Shown here one piece after another: positions 21,909 through 32,348 of a stretch of 64,000 nucleotides of DNA. The stretch lies in contig KL647297.1 in NCBI GenBank assembly GCA_000727475.1, forward strand, positions 2,985,627-3,049,626, read 5' to 3'. The notes beneath the pieces were generated by a model. It did not search any database. It was given only the letters and a program-made list of their open reading frames with translations, and was not told where the DNA came from. Numbering within the stretch: position 1 is the first letter of the stretch; each line of letters starts with the position of its first letter. A program made the translations under genes and the position numbers. Origin of the DNA: Sarcocystis neurona. Taxonomy: Eukaryota > Apicomplexa > Conoidasida > Eucoccidiorida > Sarcocystidae.

Positions 21909-24900
21909 ATGAATGAACAACAGCAGTGGCGGAACCTGCAAGTCCTGCAGGAGAAGAGGACTACTTCTGCTGCTAAGGACGCAGAAGACACACGAAGAAG
22001 CCAGTGGCTGCAGCAACCCAGACTCTCGCGCGACGCTTCGGCTGCTGCTGCGTCCGCTGACGATGGATCCCAAGCTTCCGCGCACACAGCACAAAATTTG
22101 CATGACAAGCAACGACAGCAGCAGCAAGAACAGCAACTGCAGCTGCGACAACATCGCGAGGAGCAGCGCGTCGGACAGCTGCAGGAGGCGGAAGACTCCG
22201 CGCTCAGTAACACACTTTTCTACGACTCTTTGTGCTCGGCTGATTTGCTGCAGAGCGCCCGTGGTGGACCAGGCTTTCTAGACCAAAGAAAAGCAGCAGC
22301 AGTCACAGAGCCAACAGGGACAACAGCGGCAGCAGGACGGGTGCCTCTGTCGTTTGAAAAGCAACCAGCAACAGCCTCCAGCAGCGCAGAAGCTGAATTC
22401 GCCGACCCGCAGGCGTGTCCTTTCCTGCCGGTAGAAAAGCTGCAGAGAGACACATATGAAAGCGCTACAACCGCCGCAACCGAGGAAGCCTTTGGTACCA
22501 CGTGGAACAGTAGTGGCAACGCCAGCAGCAGCACCAACAGGATCGAGAGCAACAACAGCAACACAAGCACCTCCTATCTTCACCGCTTGCCGGAAGAAAC
22601 GTGTGCAGGCCCTCCAAACTCTGGCCATACGACAAGCACTTCTTTGGCATCAAGAACTGCTGTTCCTGGTGCCAACATCACCGTGAAGAGCGGCAGGAGC
22701 GGCCCTTCCGGGGGCGGCTTTCTTCATCGTCATAACACTGCTGCCGTGGTAGGAACTTCTTGCGCCGGCGGCGATCTAGAGAATTCTCCTGTTACTCCCG
22801 CTGCCGCTTCTGGTGCTGCAGAGCCTCCTCGGGCTGCAGCTCGGAGCTCCTCTGCGGCAACAAACCGCGGCCACGTACCCAGCGGCGCAAGCACTGCTGC
22901 CGGTCCACACTCAGCACGAACAACTTTTACTGCACCTTCTTCTGCTGTTCGAACTGCTGGCCTCACTGCGGCTGCAAAAAAAGCTACGATTGCCTCGTCC
23001 TCTGTTTCGGCTGCTGCGGTGGATTCTGCTGGACCGTCGAGTCGCTGCTGGGCCTCCACGGGGCGGGCGACACGATCGTCAGTACTGCGGGCTGCGGCTG
23101 CAGCGGCACGAGTACTGCAGCAGCATCAAATAGCAGAAGCCAACAAGCTGCCACAGCAGCAGTACGTGGGCAAAACCTACCTCGAGCGGCAACAGATATC
23201 TGGCGTTGCATGTCGCTCAGTAGCGAGTAAATGGAAAAGTGCAGCACTCTCGCCGGTAGCAGCACCACCAGCAGTAACCGCAGCAGCAGCACCAGCAGCG
23301 GTAACAGGAGAGGGAACAGCAGCAGCGGGACTACCAACACGAGCCCCAACAGAATTAGCGAGTGGGGGTGGGGATAAGAAGGTGTGTCAGCTTCTTCCAA
23401 CTGACGCAGCGGCAGGGACTGCAGACGCCAGCCGGCGTCCCCAGCGCGTTGCCGCTGGTGCTAAGTTGACAGAAACTGCTGGTGCTACTGCTAGTGCTGC
23501 TGTTGGGAACGTTGCCGCGGCTGCTGTCGCACGCCCAGTCATTGGGCCTGCTTTCTTTTCTTTTCCTACAGGCAGACGAGCGCCGGTGGCGCTACTGCCA
23601 GCAGGAGACAAGAATGCCGTGCTTCATTCAAACGCAGCCGCGAGTAGCGGCTGCAGCTCCCCAGCAGCGGGACGTAGCAGGAAACGAGCTGCCGCAACAG
23701 GAACAGAGAGCAGCAGCGCAAGGGGATCGGCAGCTGCAGCAGCGGGACAGAGACCCCACACTGCAGGAGCAACTTCAACAGCATCCACCAGAGATTCTGT
23801 CACAGCAGCGGCAGCAGCGGTAGCAAATCAGATCCACACCACGGCGGCACCAGCAGAAGGAGCAGCAAATGCGTACTGCCTGTTCAAAGCCACCACACCT
23901 GCTGCTGCTGCTCCGGCGACTCGTTTTGATTCTTCCGCACAGACACTCGTCGGACGGTGCACTGCTCCTGGTAACAGGTTCTCTGCTGCTACAGGCAAGT
24001 CCGGCGGAGCTCATTCCTCCACGGCGGCAGCAGCGGCCAGTGCAGCAGTAGCAACGGCAATGAGTAAAACGCAAGCACCGCCGACACCAACGGCCAGACC
24101 TGCAACGGGAACAGCAGCAACATCTGGGGCACTTGGAGCAGGTGGAAGAGCAAGGCCCACAGCAGCAACAACTGCAACCGCGCCAGTATTTGATGGGAGA
24201 ACAGGAGCAGCAGCAGCCGGGAGAGGAAGACCAGCGACAGCACCTGCAGCAGCAGCACGTGGTCTTAGCGAAGGACGTGGAACTGGGCTGCTGCGGGGCA
24301 GGGGTGGACCCTCTGCAGCCGTTGTCGACGGAAACACAGAGAGCAGCGTGGTCTGTCGGTCTGCTTCTTCGTCGTCTGCACGTATCAGAGAGAAAGCCGC
24401 ATCGGCTGCTGCGAGTATCCTGTCAGGTAGACAACGCAGCGGGCTGGACGCAGCAGGACGCAGCAGCAGCAACAGCAGGGCTGGGGCTGGGTCCTGGCAA
24501 CGGCAAAACGGCGGCAGAGCGCTGCAGACGCAGGTACCCCACAAGGAGCAGCGTTTCTGTGAGCAGAAGGATCGACTGCAGCAGCAAGGACGCCACCGTC
24601 AGCAGCAGCAAGTGCCGCAACAGACACAGCAGCAAACGGATGGCTCGCTGCTAGCCGGGCTGAAAAACGGTGTGAAGGGGTTTGTCTCCTACATCTTCTC
24701 CTCTTCTAGATCTGCTGCTGGCCCTGAGCACCCTCCTGACGTTGCCACTACTTCTTTTCTTCAACCGTCTTCTACGAAACTTGCTTCGGCACCACCAGAT
24801 GCAAGTGTTGGCGCTTGCCGACCAAACCACATGGGAGAGAGAGCAGCACATCCGGCAGAAACAAATCGGAAGGCAACATCTTCAGCAGTCACAGAAGCAG

Positions 24901-26363
24901 CAACAGCACCAAACGCAGGAAGAGCAACAGCAACAGCAGCACCAGAAGGGACGACACTTGATAGAACAGCGAATATGTCGACCGGCAGAACAGCACTACA
25001 AGGGATGAATGAAACAGGAGGAAGTCCGCTTCAAGAGAGACTGCTGCAACGTCCTCATCTTGGCGAACGTTCGTCGCAGCAGCTGCAGACCGTGCCGCAG
25101 CAAAGGCAGGAGCGGCCACCTTTGCAACAGCAACAGGAGAACAGCTTGGTCCACCATGGGCGAAAGCTACAACAGCAGCACCATCAAAGGGGCGTGCATC
25201 AGCCGAAGCAGCGGCCCAGAGATCACCCTGCTGGGCAGGAGACCGGAGAACGACACGCGCCACGGCAACAGAAGCAACAGCAAGAAGAATCCCACAGAAG
25301 TGGCCTCCGCGAACCAAGACGCTGCGGCTCCAACACGCCGCAGCAGACGCAAAGACAGCAGCAGCAGCAGCGACTGCGTCACCAGCAGACGCAGAACTGG
25401 CAGGCGGAGCAAGTGCAAGAAGGTTCACACCTGATTGAAGATGCTGTTTCTTCTCAACGACACAAGCGGGCACGTTTTACCGGAGAGGAATATTCTCCCA
25501 TAATCAGCCGCGCTGCTGCTGCTGCCGCCCAAGCTGATGACATGCCTGCATGCAGAACGAGAGAAGCCCACGGCACGAGAGGATTATTCCCTGCAGCGAT
25601 GACCGGCGCTGCTGCGCCTCTAAATACGGCTGCCTGCGCCGGAAGAAAGATTCTCCTTCAACAGCAGCAGCAGCTAGAACAACAGCAACACGGAAAACGG
25701 CGACAGCAACAGACACAGATAGAGAGTACGGTAGGCCGGAGCATATGCCGTTCTCCCAGACTGCTGCACGAGGCGCGGCACCTGCAAGAAGGTCGCGGCA
25801 ACAAGGACGCAGGCGGGACAGAATCGCTGCCATTCTACGACGCGCTGCCGGCAGCGCAGGAAGCCGCAGCATCGGCGCCTTGTGCTTCACCGAGAGCAGG
25901 AGGAGCACTGCCAGCGACGCTACAAGGAGCAATTGCAGCAACAGCAGTCTCCCTGCAAACAACGACGAAGAGACAGCAGCAACAAGCACCTGCTGCGGCA
26001 GAGGCGACTGTAGAACTAGGAGAAACCGTCTACTACGACAACTGTGACGAAGCCAATGTTGTCTTGGTACGAACAACAGCAGCACCGGAGCCGGCGGCAG
26101 CAAGTCACGCAGGGGGCGAAGGCGCAGGCAAAGTCTCTTTCAGATTCTACAAAGGTCGACCCTTGAAGAACATATATAGACGGGCATACAACATTATACA
26201 CACGTGTGTGTGGACTATTAGAAGAAGCTGTTTCTTTGTGTTGTACCCCTTGTTGCAACGGATGTGGAAAGGGTGCCTTCTTCAACACTGGGAAAGACAA
26301 ACTTGTACGCAGTCCTACACAACCCTACATGGTCGCGTCTACAAATCAACATATATAAATTGA
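21909..26363 (+). CDS. large Gln/Ala-rich homopolymer protein, 1484 aa
   Basis: This is one uninterrupted plus-strand frame; the first ATG is at 21909 (the frame is open a little further upstream without ATG) and TAA is at the right end. It encodes mixed runs of Ala, Gln, Ser and Thr from CAG, GCA and AGC repeats, with the Gln-rich part denser after about residue 880. Non-repetitive islands include KNGVKGFVSYIFSSSRS near 24665-24715 and KVSFRFYKGRPLKNIYRRAY near 26130-26190. The last 80 codons are unlike the rest (no repeats, a hydrophobic SCFFVLYPLL stretch) and enter TATA-rich DNA, so they may be read-through past an unrecognised donor rather than protein. No enzymatic or structural domain is recognised. 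Antisense and out-of-frame readings are also open because of the repeats. It may be the 5' part of one gene with the next frame. Confidence 0.7.
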   Translation: MNEQQQWRNLQVLQEKRTTSAAKDAEDTRRSQWLQQPRLSRDASAAAASADDGSQASAHTAQNLHDKQRQQQQEQQLQLRQHREEQRVGQLQEAEDSALSNTLFYDSLCSADLLQSARGGPGFLDQRKAAAVTEPTGTTAAAGRVPLSFEKQPATASSSAEAEFADPQACPFLPVEKLQRDTYESATTAATEEAFGTTWNSSGNASSSTNRIESNNSNTSTSYLHRLPEETCAGPPNSGHTTSTSLASRTAVPGANITVKSGRSGPSGGGFLHRHNTAAVVGTSCAGGDLENSPVTPAAASGAAEPPRAAARSSSAATNRGHVPSGASTAAGPHSARTTFTAPSSAVRTAGLTAAAKKATIASSSVSAAAVDSAGPSSRCWASTGRATRSSVLRAAAAAARVLQQHQIAEANKLPQQQYVGKTYLERQQISGVACRSVASKWKSAALSPVAAPPAVTAAAAPAAVTGEGTAAAGLPTRAPTELASGGGDKKVCQLLPTDAAAGTADASRRPQRVAAGAKLTETAGATASAAVGNVAAAAVARPVIGPAFFSFPTGRRAPVALLPAGDKNAVLHSNAAASSGCSSPAAGRSRKRAAATGTESSSARGSAAAAAGQRPHTAGATSTASTRDSVTAAAAAVANQIHTTAAPAEGAANAYCLFKATTPAAAAPATRFDSSAQTLVGRCTAPGNRFSAATGKSGGAHSSTAAAAASAAVATAMSKTQAPPTPTARPATGTAATSGALGAGGRARPTAATTATAPVFDGRTGAAAAGRGRPATAPAAAARGLSEGRGTGLLRGRGGPSAAVVDGNTESSVVCRSASSSSARIREKAASAAASILSGRQRSGLDAAGRSSSNSRAGAGSWQRQNGGRALQTQVPHKEQRFCEQKDRLQQQGRHRQQQQVPQQTQQQTDGSLLAGLKNGVKGFVSYIFSSSRSAAGPEHPPDVATTSFLQPSSTKLASAPPDASVGACRPNHMGERAAHPAETNRKATSSAVTEAATAPNAGRATATAAPEGTTLDRTANMSTGRTALQGMNETGGSPLQERLLQRPHLGERSSQQLQTVPQQRQERPPLQQQQENSLVHHGRKLQQQHHQRGVHQPKQRPRDHPAGQETGERHAPRQQKQQQEESHRSGLREPRRCGSNTPQQTQRQQQQQRLRHQQTQNWQAEQVQEGSHLIEDAVSSQRHKRARFTGEEYSPIISRAAAAAAQADDMPACRTREAHGTRGLFPAAMTGAAAPLNTAACAGRKILLQQQQQLEQQQHGKRRQQQTQIESTVGRSICRSPRLLHEARHLQEGRGNKDAGGTESLPFYDALPAAQEAAASAPCASPRAGGALPATLQGAIAATAVSLQTTTKRQQQQAPAAAEATVELGETVYYDNCDEANVVLVRTTAAPEPAAASHAGGEGAGKVSFRFYKGRPLKNIYRRAYNIIHTCVWTIRRSCFFVLYPLLQRMWKGCLLQHWERQTCTQSYTTLHGRVYKSTYIN

Positions 26364-26647
26364 TAATATATATATGTATATATGTACCCACTTGTGTACT
26401 CATTATCTGCATATATGTGTATATATATATAGGCATACTCTTCTGAAATAGTGTCGTATAAAGTAAGTATATATGTATGCAAATATATGTATGCATATAT
26501 ATATGGACGTCCATACAGAAAAAATCCGCACAAATCTCACTGCGCACACGTATATGTAGGTGTATTTATATGTGAAAGTGTGTACATTACCCCGTTGGTA
26601 TTGCCGAGACAGCCCCGTCTTCGGGGTTTCCCGGTGTTGCTACTTAG
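26364..26647. other. TA-rich interval between two repeat-rich frames
   Basis: About 280 bases of alternating TATATG/TACATA DNA (26350-26520) followed by ordinary sequence. It could be an intron joining the frames on either side or a true intergenic spacer. No convincing donor and acceptor pair in matching phase was found. Confidence 0.5.
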
Positions 26648-29600
26648 ATGTTGATGCTTGGTCTCTGCTGTTTCTGCGACAGCTGTCCTTCCTCTGCTGC
26701 TGCTGCTGTTCTGGTGCTGGTGCTGCGGTTCCGGTGCTGGTCCTGCAGTTCCGGTGCTGGTGCTGCAGCGCGGCTTCCTGTAACGCTGTTGTTGCTCCGC
26801 TACCCTGAAACATTGATTTTGCTGCTTGAACCACTACTGCTGCTGCTCTTGTGCTGCTGCTGTCACCGAGAGGCTGCTCAAGTTCTGTTGCTGCTGTTAT
26901 TCAGTTGCTGCTATTCGGCTGTTGCTGCTGCAGATCTGTGGCTGCTGTTTTTGACTGCGACTGCCGTCGTTCTGCTTCAGAGGCCGTCGGTCTTTGCAAC
27001 TTCCGCTGCGGAACTATTCCTGCAGGCAGCCGCAGGCACGCCACTCCACAGCAAAGACAGCAGCAACACCAGCAACAGTAACAACGGCAGCAACACTAAC
27101 AGCAGCAGCAACAGCAGCAGCAGTTTTAGTAGCAGGAGCGTCACCACCTGCGGAAGACCAGAGGGTGTTACTCTTGTTTCTAAATCTAATGCCTACGGCA
27201 GGCATAAGTTGCAACAGCAGCACCAGATGCAGGAGGCGCAGCAGCAGCACGGGGCTGGGCCGCAGCAACAGCAGCTTTCGTACGCGAGCAGCAGCAGCGG
27301 GTTGCTGCGGAACTGCTTCAAGCGGCTCCTTCCTGATGTTGCAGCAAGCGTGTTCACATCGTGCAGCCCTCACACATCAGCGGCGTGCAGCTTTTCTCCT
27401 CCTCCAAATCCTCCCCTCTGCGAGAGGGCGGCAGCAACAGATGCAAGACGTTCAGCAGCAAGCGTGCCGGAAGAAAGCCGGCCGAGCACACACAACGATA
27501 TAATTCGCAGTCGTCCTGCAGCAGCAGTCGGCTCTCGTGCTGCCGTGCTGCGCAGCTTTTGCATGCCTGCAGCCGCAGCAGCAGACTACGCAAACCCGAC
27601 TGCAGAAGGAATGGCAAGAGGGCATGCAGCAGCAAGCAGAAGTGTCGCCACAGCGACACCTTCTGCTCCAGTCGGAGAGAGCACATCTCTTCTCACACAG
27701 CTCGCTGCAGCGCAGGCATTCAAGCAAGCCGCTCGCGCTGCTGCTGCCGCTGCGTCTTCTGCTGCTGCTGCTCAACCCTTCGAACTTGACGCTGCTGGTG
27801 ATACTACTGTATTCGACAGTTCTTCCGCCGCTGTTATCACCCCTCCTGCTGCTGCCACGTCTGTACGTTCTGCTGCTTTGCCTAGTGCTGCTGCTGCTTC
27901 CTCGCGAGGCATTGTTCCTATTCCCGCGACTGCTCTCATAGGAGATGCTTTACGTACTGCTGCCTGCGCACATCAAGGCGTTGCAGCAGCCTCTCTCCCC
28001 GCTCCTCTTGGTATTGCCCCTGCTGCTGCTGCTTCTGAAGAACCTGCAGCTCTTGTCACTGGTCTTGGTACTACTACTCCTGCTGACTTGCATATTGTTC
28101 GCGAAGCAAACATCGCCTGCGTCCGACATTCTTTGCGACCGCATGCAGCCGGGGCGCCAGCAGGGTCGGGACCCGCGGCTTCAGCAGGTGAGGAGTATAC
28201 GTTTATAAGCAGCCTTTATAGCAGCAGCAGGAAGGCCAGCGGAAGCGGCAACGGCACCACGAGCAACCACCGAGGGAACAGAGACTATCACAGCGCCAGC
28301 AGCCACGAGCCCGTCAGCAGCAATAACTTCGTCGGAAGTAGCAGCGCAAATCTACTGCGTAGAAGGAGCAGCAGCAGCACGTTGAATATCAACAGCTCCA
28401 GAATCAGCTGCGTTACCGCTGACGGCGACGTCAGCTGCTTGGACAACGCCAGCGGAGAACCAGCCCTGGAAGCGGGGAAGTCCGAAGCTTTCTTGCAACG
28501 GCAGCAGGAACAGCAGCAACGGCAGCAACTCGAAGCACAGCAGCGAGGTGGAGAGCAGCAGCGGAGGCGCTCGCGTGATGCTACTGCTGCTCCTACTGCA
28601 ATATCAGATGCTTTGCTTCACACTTTAAGCGAGCGATCCTTATGTGCAAGCACAAGAGAAGACAGAAGCAGCAACAACGGCAGCCGCGAGGTGACCAGCT
28701 GCGGCGTCATTGACGCCGGACGCTCTCCTCTCGGAAGTGACGCACTCGTCGCACGAGGAGAGGCAGCCGCAGCCGCAGCAGCAGAGCCAGAAGCAGCAGG
28801 AGCGACAGCAGAAGTATCGGGGAAAACTGCTGCAGCAGTCACGATCGGAAGACCGGCACCCCTCGCGTCGACACCAGCAGCAGCAGCACCAGCTGCAGAT
28901 CCACAGGGCATCAGCAGGACGCGTGCAGCACCAGCGGGCAGAGAAGCAGCAGCGGAAGCAGGAGGCGACTGCGCCGTGGCTCTCGCAACTGTCGGTGCTC
29001 TTGCGTCTCCTGCGGCTGAAGCAAAAACAGAACTTCTCTCCCCTAGTGGTCTCACCGTCGCTGATTCATTATCGTACTCACGTCGGTCGGGCGACAGCAG
29101 CTACAGGGATCCCCAGCAGCAGCGCATCTCGCTGCCTGGGCAGCAACGCACAAGCCCTTTGACACTGCAGTACCAAGACAGTCGTACGCAGCAGCAGCAT
29201 CAGCAGCGACAGGCTTCTCCGCTGCAACAGAGATCACCGTTGCACCAGCAGCGGCACCGGCAGGTGGCGCGATTGCAACAGAAGCAGCAACGTGCCAGTA
29301 TGAAGAAGAAGGAGCAACAGCAGCTGCTCCGTCAGAAACACCAACAGCAGCGTTTCAGTCCTTTGCGCTCCACCCCTCCTGTCCCCGCTGCTGCTGCAGC
29401 GCCGCTGCCCCCGCGACGCCAAGTTGCAAGGGCCACTCTCTTCTCGCTGCACAGTTCTCCGGCTTCACCACCAGCAGCAGCAGGAGCAGCGGCAACAGCA
29501 GCAGCAAGTGGTGGAGCGCGTTTGCCTGCGAGTGCAGTGGGACAAGGCACAGCAACAGACGCAAGGGCGGAGCCAGAAGCAGCAGCGGCAACGACGCTGG

Positions 29601-30558
29601 CAGCAGCAGGAGGGGCATTGGCGATCGGCGCGCCAAGGGAAGCACAGGTGCAAGAAGAAGCTGACGCAGGACCAACGTCAGCAACACAAGCATCAAAACA
29701 CGAGTGGCTACAAGTACAAAGACCGGACAGCAGCAGAAGACTCAGTAGGAACGGTGGAGCTCCCACAGGTGAGGTTGCATCCCCATCTGCTTCTTCCGCG
29801 GTGCTTTCTGCTGCTACTGCTGCTGTTCCCACCGATGCCGCTGCCCCCGCGGCTGCTTTCACTGCTGCTGGCACCCCTGCTGCTGCTGTTTTCGTCTCCT
29901 CTGATGTTCCTGCGGCAGAAGCCACACACTCCCCCACCGCCGCCATTCGCATGCCTTCAGCCGTCTGTGCTGCTGCAACTGGTGCTGCAGTCACTGGTAG
30001 CGGCAGTACTCGTGCACCTGGTGGGGAGGGACCTGCGCACGCAGCTCCTGGTGATGGGGGATTTCTGGCGTTTGCCGGAGCGACGCCGCCGCGAAGGCGG
30101 CCGCGAGAGGAACAGCAGCAGACGGACGGAGAATTCTGCGCGGAACGACAGCAGCAATACAGAAGCGGGTCTGCCTATGCCTTCCAGAATCAGCATCTGC
30201 TGCTGCAGGAGAGGATGCCACTCGTTGCACGCCGACAGACTACCCCCCGCGGAGGTTCTCCGCTGCGCTACAGCGAGTTTCTGAAGACGCAGCGCCGCAA
30301 AGAAGCAGGAGCGGCACAAGGAGAAGTGGCACCAGCAGCGGGAGCACGAACAGCAGCAGCAGCAGCCACTGGAGGAGGAGGGGGAGGACTGCGGACCGCA
30401 GCTGGGGGAGCCACCGCAGCAGATGCAACAGCAACTGCGGGAAGAGGAGACGAAGCAGCAGCCACTAGCCCAGGTGCAAGTGGGGGAGAGAAGCAGCCCG
30501 CATCGCTGCTGCAGCAACGGCCATCTCTGCTGGGTCAGCAGACCTTTGCAGGCATCAG
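26648..30558 (+). CDS. large Ala/Gln/Ser-rich protein, 5' part or internal exon
   Basis: A plus-strand frame of about 1304 codons starts at ATG 26648. It ends at a strong donor, ATCAG|GTAAGA, at 30558/30559 (phase 2), with a stop just inside the intron, so the gene continues downstream in an exon I could not place. The first 100 or so codons read as Leu/Cys-rich hydrophobic runs from CTG repeats and may be non-coding; the true start could be later or the exon could be spliced onto the frame ending at 26363. After that come Ala, Ser and Gln runs with scattered less repetitive islands (for example ISALLHTLSERSL-like sequence near 28600 and FLKTQRRKEA near 30280). No domain is recognised. GCT- and GCA-coded Ala tracts alternate, which makes the minus strand open over long stretches too. 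Confidence 0.6.
26690..26775. repeat. short GGTGCTG/TTCCGG minisatellite
   Basis: Roughly three copies of a unit of about 27-30 bases built from TTCCGGTGCTGGTGCTGCAG-like sequence lie in the first 130 bases of the long plus-strand frame. In frame they give Leu/Val-rich hydrophobic residues. Confidence 0.6.
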
Positions 30559-30949
30559 GTAAGAAAAGTTGTAGAGAGCTTCTGCTGGGGCAGGAAGAGA
30601 GCAGCCGCAGTGGAGCAACATTTGCAGCAGCACGACCACCAGGTCCTCGACCGCTGCAGCCTCGCCCCATATAGACGTGCAAGCACATACTACTTCTACG
30701 TATATATATATATATATCAGTCTAGACGCCGAGGTACAGGTGACTACAGGGGGACCCATACACACGGATGTGGGCAAACACTGAGTAGTAGAACACACAG
30801 GCCTATTCAATTTCAACCGTGCCGCCGCTCGTATTTGTATATACACTTCCCTAGGTATACGTATGTATTCCTGAGACTATATACGTGTACGTCCATACAT
30901 GTGCTCCACACAGCGCACCCGAGTATAGAAGTCTTGTGACTTGTGTATA
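30559..30949. other. intron or spacer after the 30558 donor
   Basis: Starts with GTAAGA and includes a short (TA)n run near 30700-30718. No acceptor with a convincing continuation of the repeat-rich protein was identified. A CCGCTG block after CGCGTATAG at 30990 is one possibility. Confidence 0.4.
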
Positions 30950-31343
30950 TTCTGTACGCGCTCTTGCTGCGTGGTGTGCCACGCGCGTATAGCCGCTGCT
31001 GCTGCTGCACGCCCGTGATACGCGCACATCAGCGCACTGACACGCTGAATCTGCGTTGCCGTCAGTTGACCGCTCTTGATGGTCTTGCTGCTGCTGCTGC
31101 TACCTGTGATGTGGGAAGTCCTGTCCTTGCTCGTGCATGCATTCCCCCTTGCATACATTCGCACGCCGATTGCCGTGGGTGCTGCCGCGCTTGGCAGTGC
31201 TGCTGCTGTTGCTGCTGCTGCACACGCATCCCGTAGGCACAGCGGGTGCTCGACGCGAAGAGAAGGGAGTTCCACCTCTCGGGCGCCGACATGCCGCTGG
31301 CCTTCTTGAAATTTCGGACACTTGCAGCTCGTCGCATAAGCAC
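30950..31343. other. CAG/CTG block, candidate exon, strand unresolved
   Basis: On the minus strand, ATG at 31343 opens a 93-codon frame (MRRAASVRNFKKASG, then a run of seven Gln) and a second minus frame reads through Ala and Ser runs. On the plus strand a frame after an AG at about 30991 reads LNLRCRQLTALDGLAAAAA. One of these is probably coding, since the block is repeat-dense like the large genes, but sequence alone does not decide. Confidence 0.4.
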
Positions 31344-31749
31344 TCCAGTTAACGACCGCCCCTTGCATATACACGAGTGTATCTATATATGCATGTGCAT
31401 ACATGTATATACGTAGTTGCTTCCTAAATGAACTGATATGTATGTGTCTACGTCCATATATATGTATATATATGGACGAATTCGCGTGCGCACGCATGCA
31501 CATATATATAAGTGTGTGCATCCACAGATGCGTAAGCGTGTGTATATTTTTTTTTTATTTGTATACACGTACTTCTATGCCACGCCCAATGTATATACGC
31601 AGTAAAGAGGGTCGCCGGGCATTTGCCGCCATGCTGTTTTGCTGCTTCTGTCGTTCCGTCTTTGTAACTCTTGTCCATCCTTGCGTCGTCACTTCAACTG
31701 CTGCTGCTATTCCTCCTTTCCTGTCAATTCATGCAGAACAGCTGCTGCC

Positions 31750-32066
31750 ACTCGCTCCTCCGAGGTAGACACTTGAGCGAGGGTGCTTGCTGCTGTTGTT
31801 GTGTTGCTGCTGCCTGCTGAGGCTCCTGCTGCTACGGCTGTCTGCGTGTCGCCTTGCGCGCTGTTCTTGGTTCGTCCCTGCTGCTGCGTCACACCTGCTC
31901 CTGCTCTTCTTTTTGCTGCTGCGATTGCTGCTGCAGCAACGCCTGTAGTCCTGGAAGTCTCTCCTTCTCTTCTTGGCGTCGCAGCCCCGCGGGCGAGAGG
32001 GCAGAAGCGCAGCTGCTTCTTGTAGACAGCCAGAGGAAGAGAAGAAAGTTTTACAAGCTTCAAGTG
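31750..32066 (-). CDS. candidate Ala-rich exon
   Basis: A minus-strand frame reads KLVKLSSLPLAVYKK, then a basic and Ala-rich stretch containing AAAAIAAAKRRAGAG and TAVAAGASAGSSNTTTAAS, and ends with VAAAVLHELTGKEE before a stop. The mixture of Ala runs with charged residues resembles the homopolymer-bearing proteins in this window. It may be joined to the candidate frame at 30950-31343, which lies downstream on the same strand. Exact borders are not resolved, no ATG is evident close by, and plus-strand frames here are also open (Leu/Cys-rich). Confidence 0.35.
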
Positions 32067-32069
32067 TGA

Positions 32070-32309
32070 CGCGCGTCTACACTTATTGACAGTACCACGT
32101 ATGTTTTTACATAGAATCACACGTACTTGTGTATGTAGTATATGCGTGTGTGTGCTTATGTAGGCGTGTGCACACATATACGGAGACGCATGCGTCTTCC
32201 CCGATAAGCGACACCACGCATATTTATATACTCGTGTATACAACGTTGACGCGTGCATACAAATGCGAAAAAAATTGGGTTCTGCCTATGCACACCCGTA
32301 AGCAAGCAC

Positions 32310-32348
<39 letters not shown>

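Noticed and set aside
29332..29994. 220-codon Ala-rich minus-strand frame, and similar antisense frames inside 21.9-30.6 and 34.3-42.8 kb
   Set aside because: They are antisense shadows of CAG repeats in much longer frames on the other strand.
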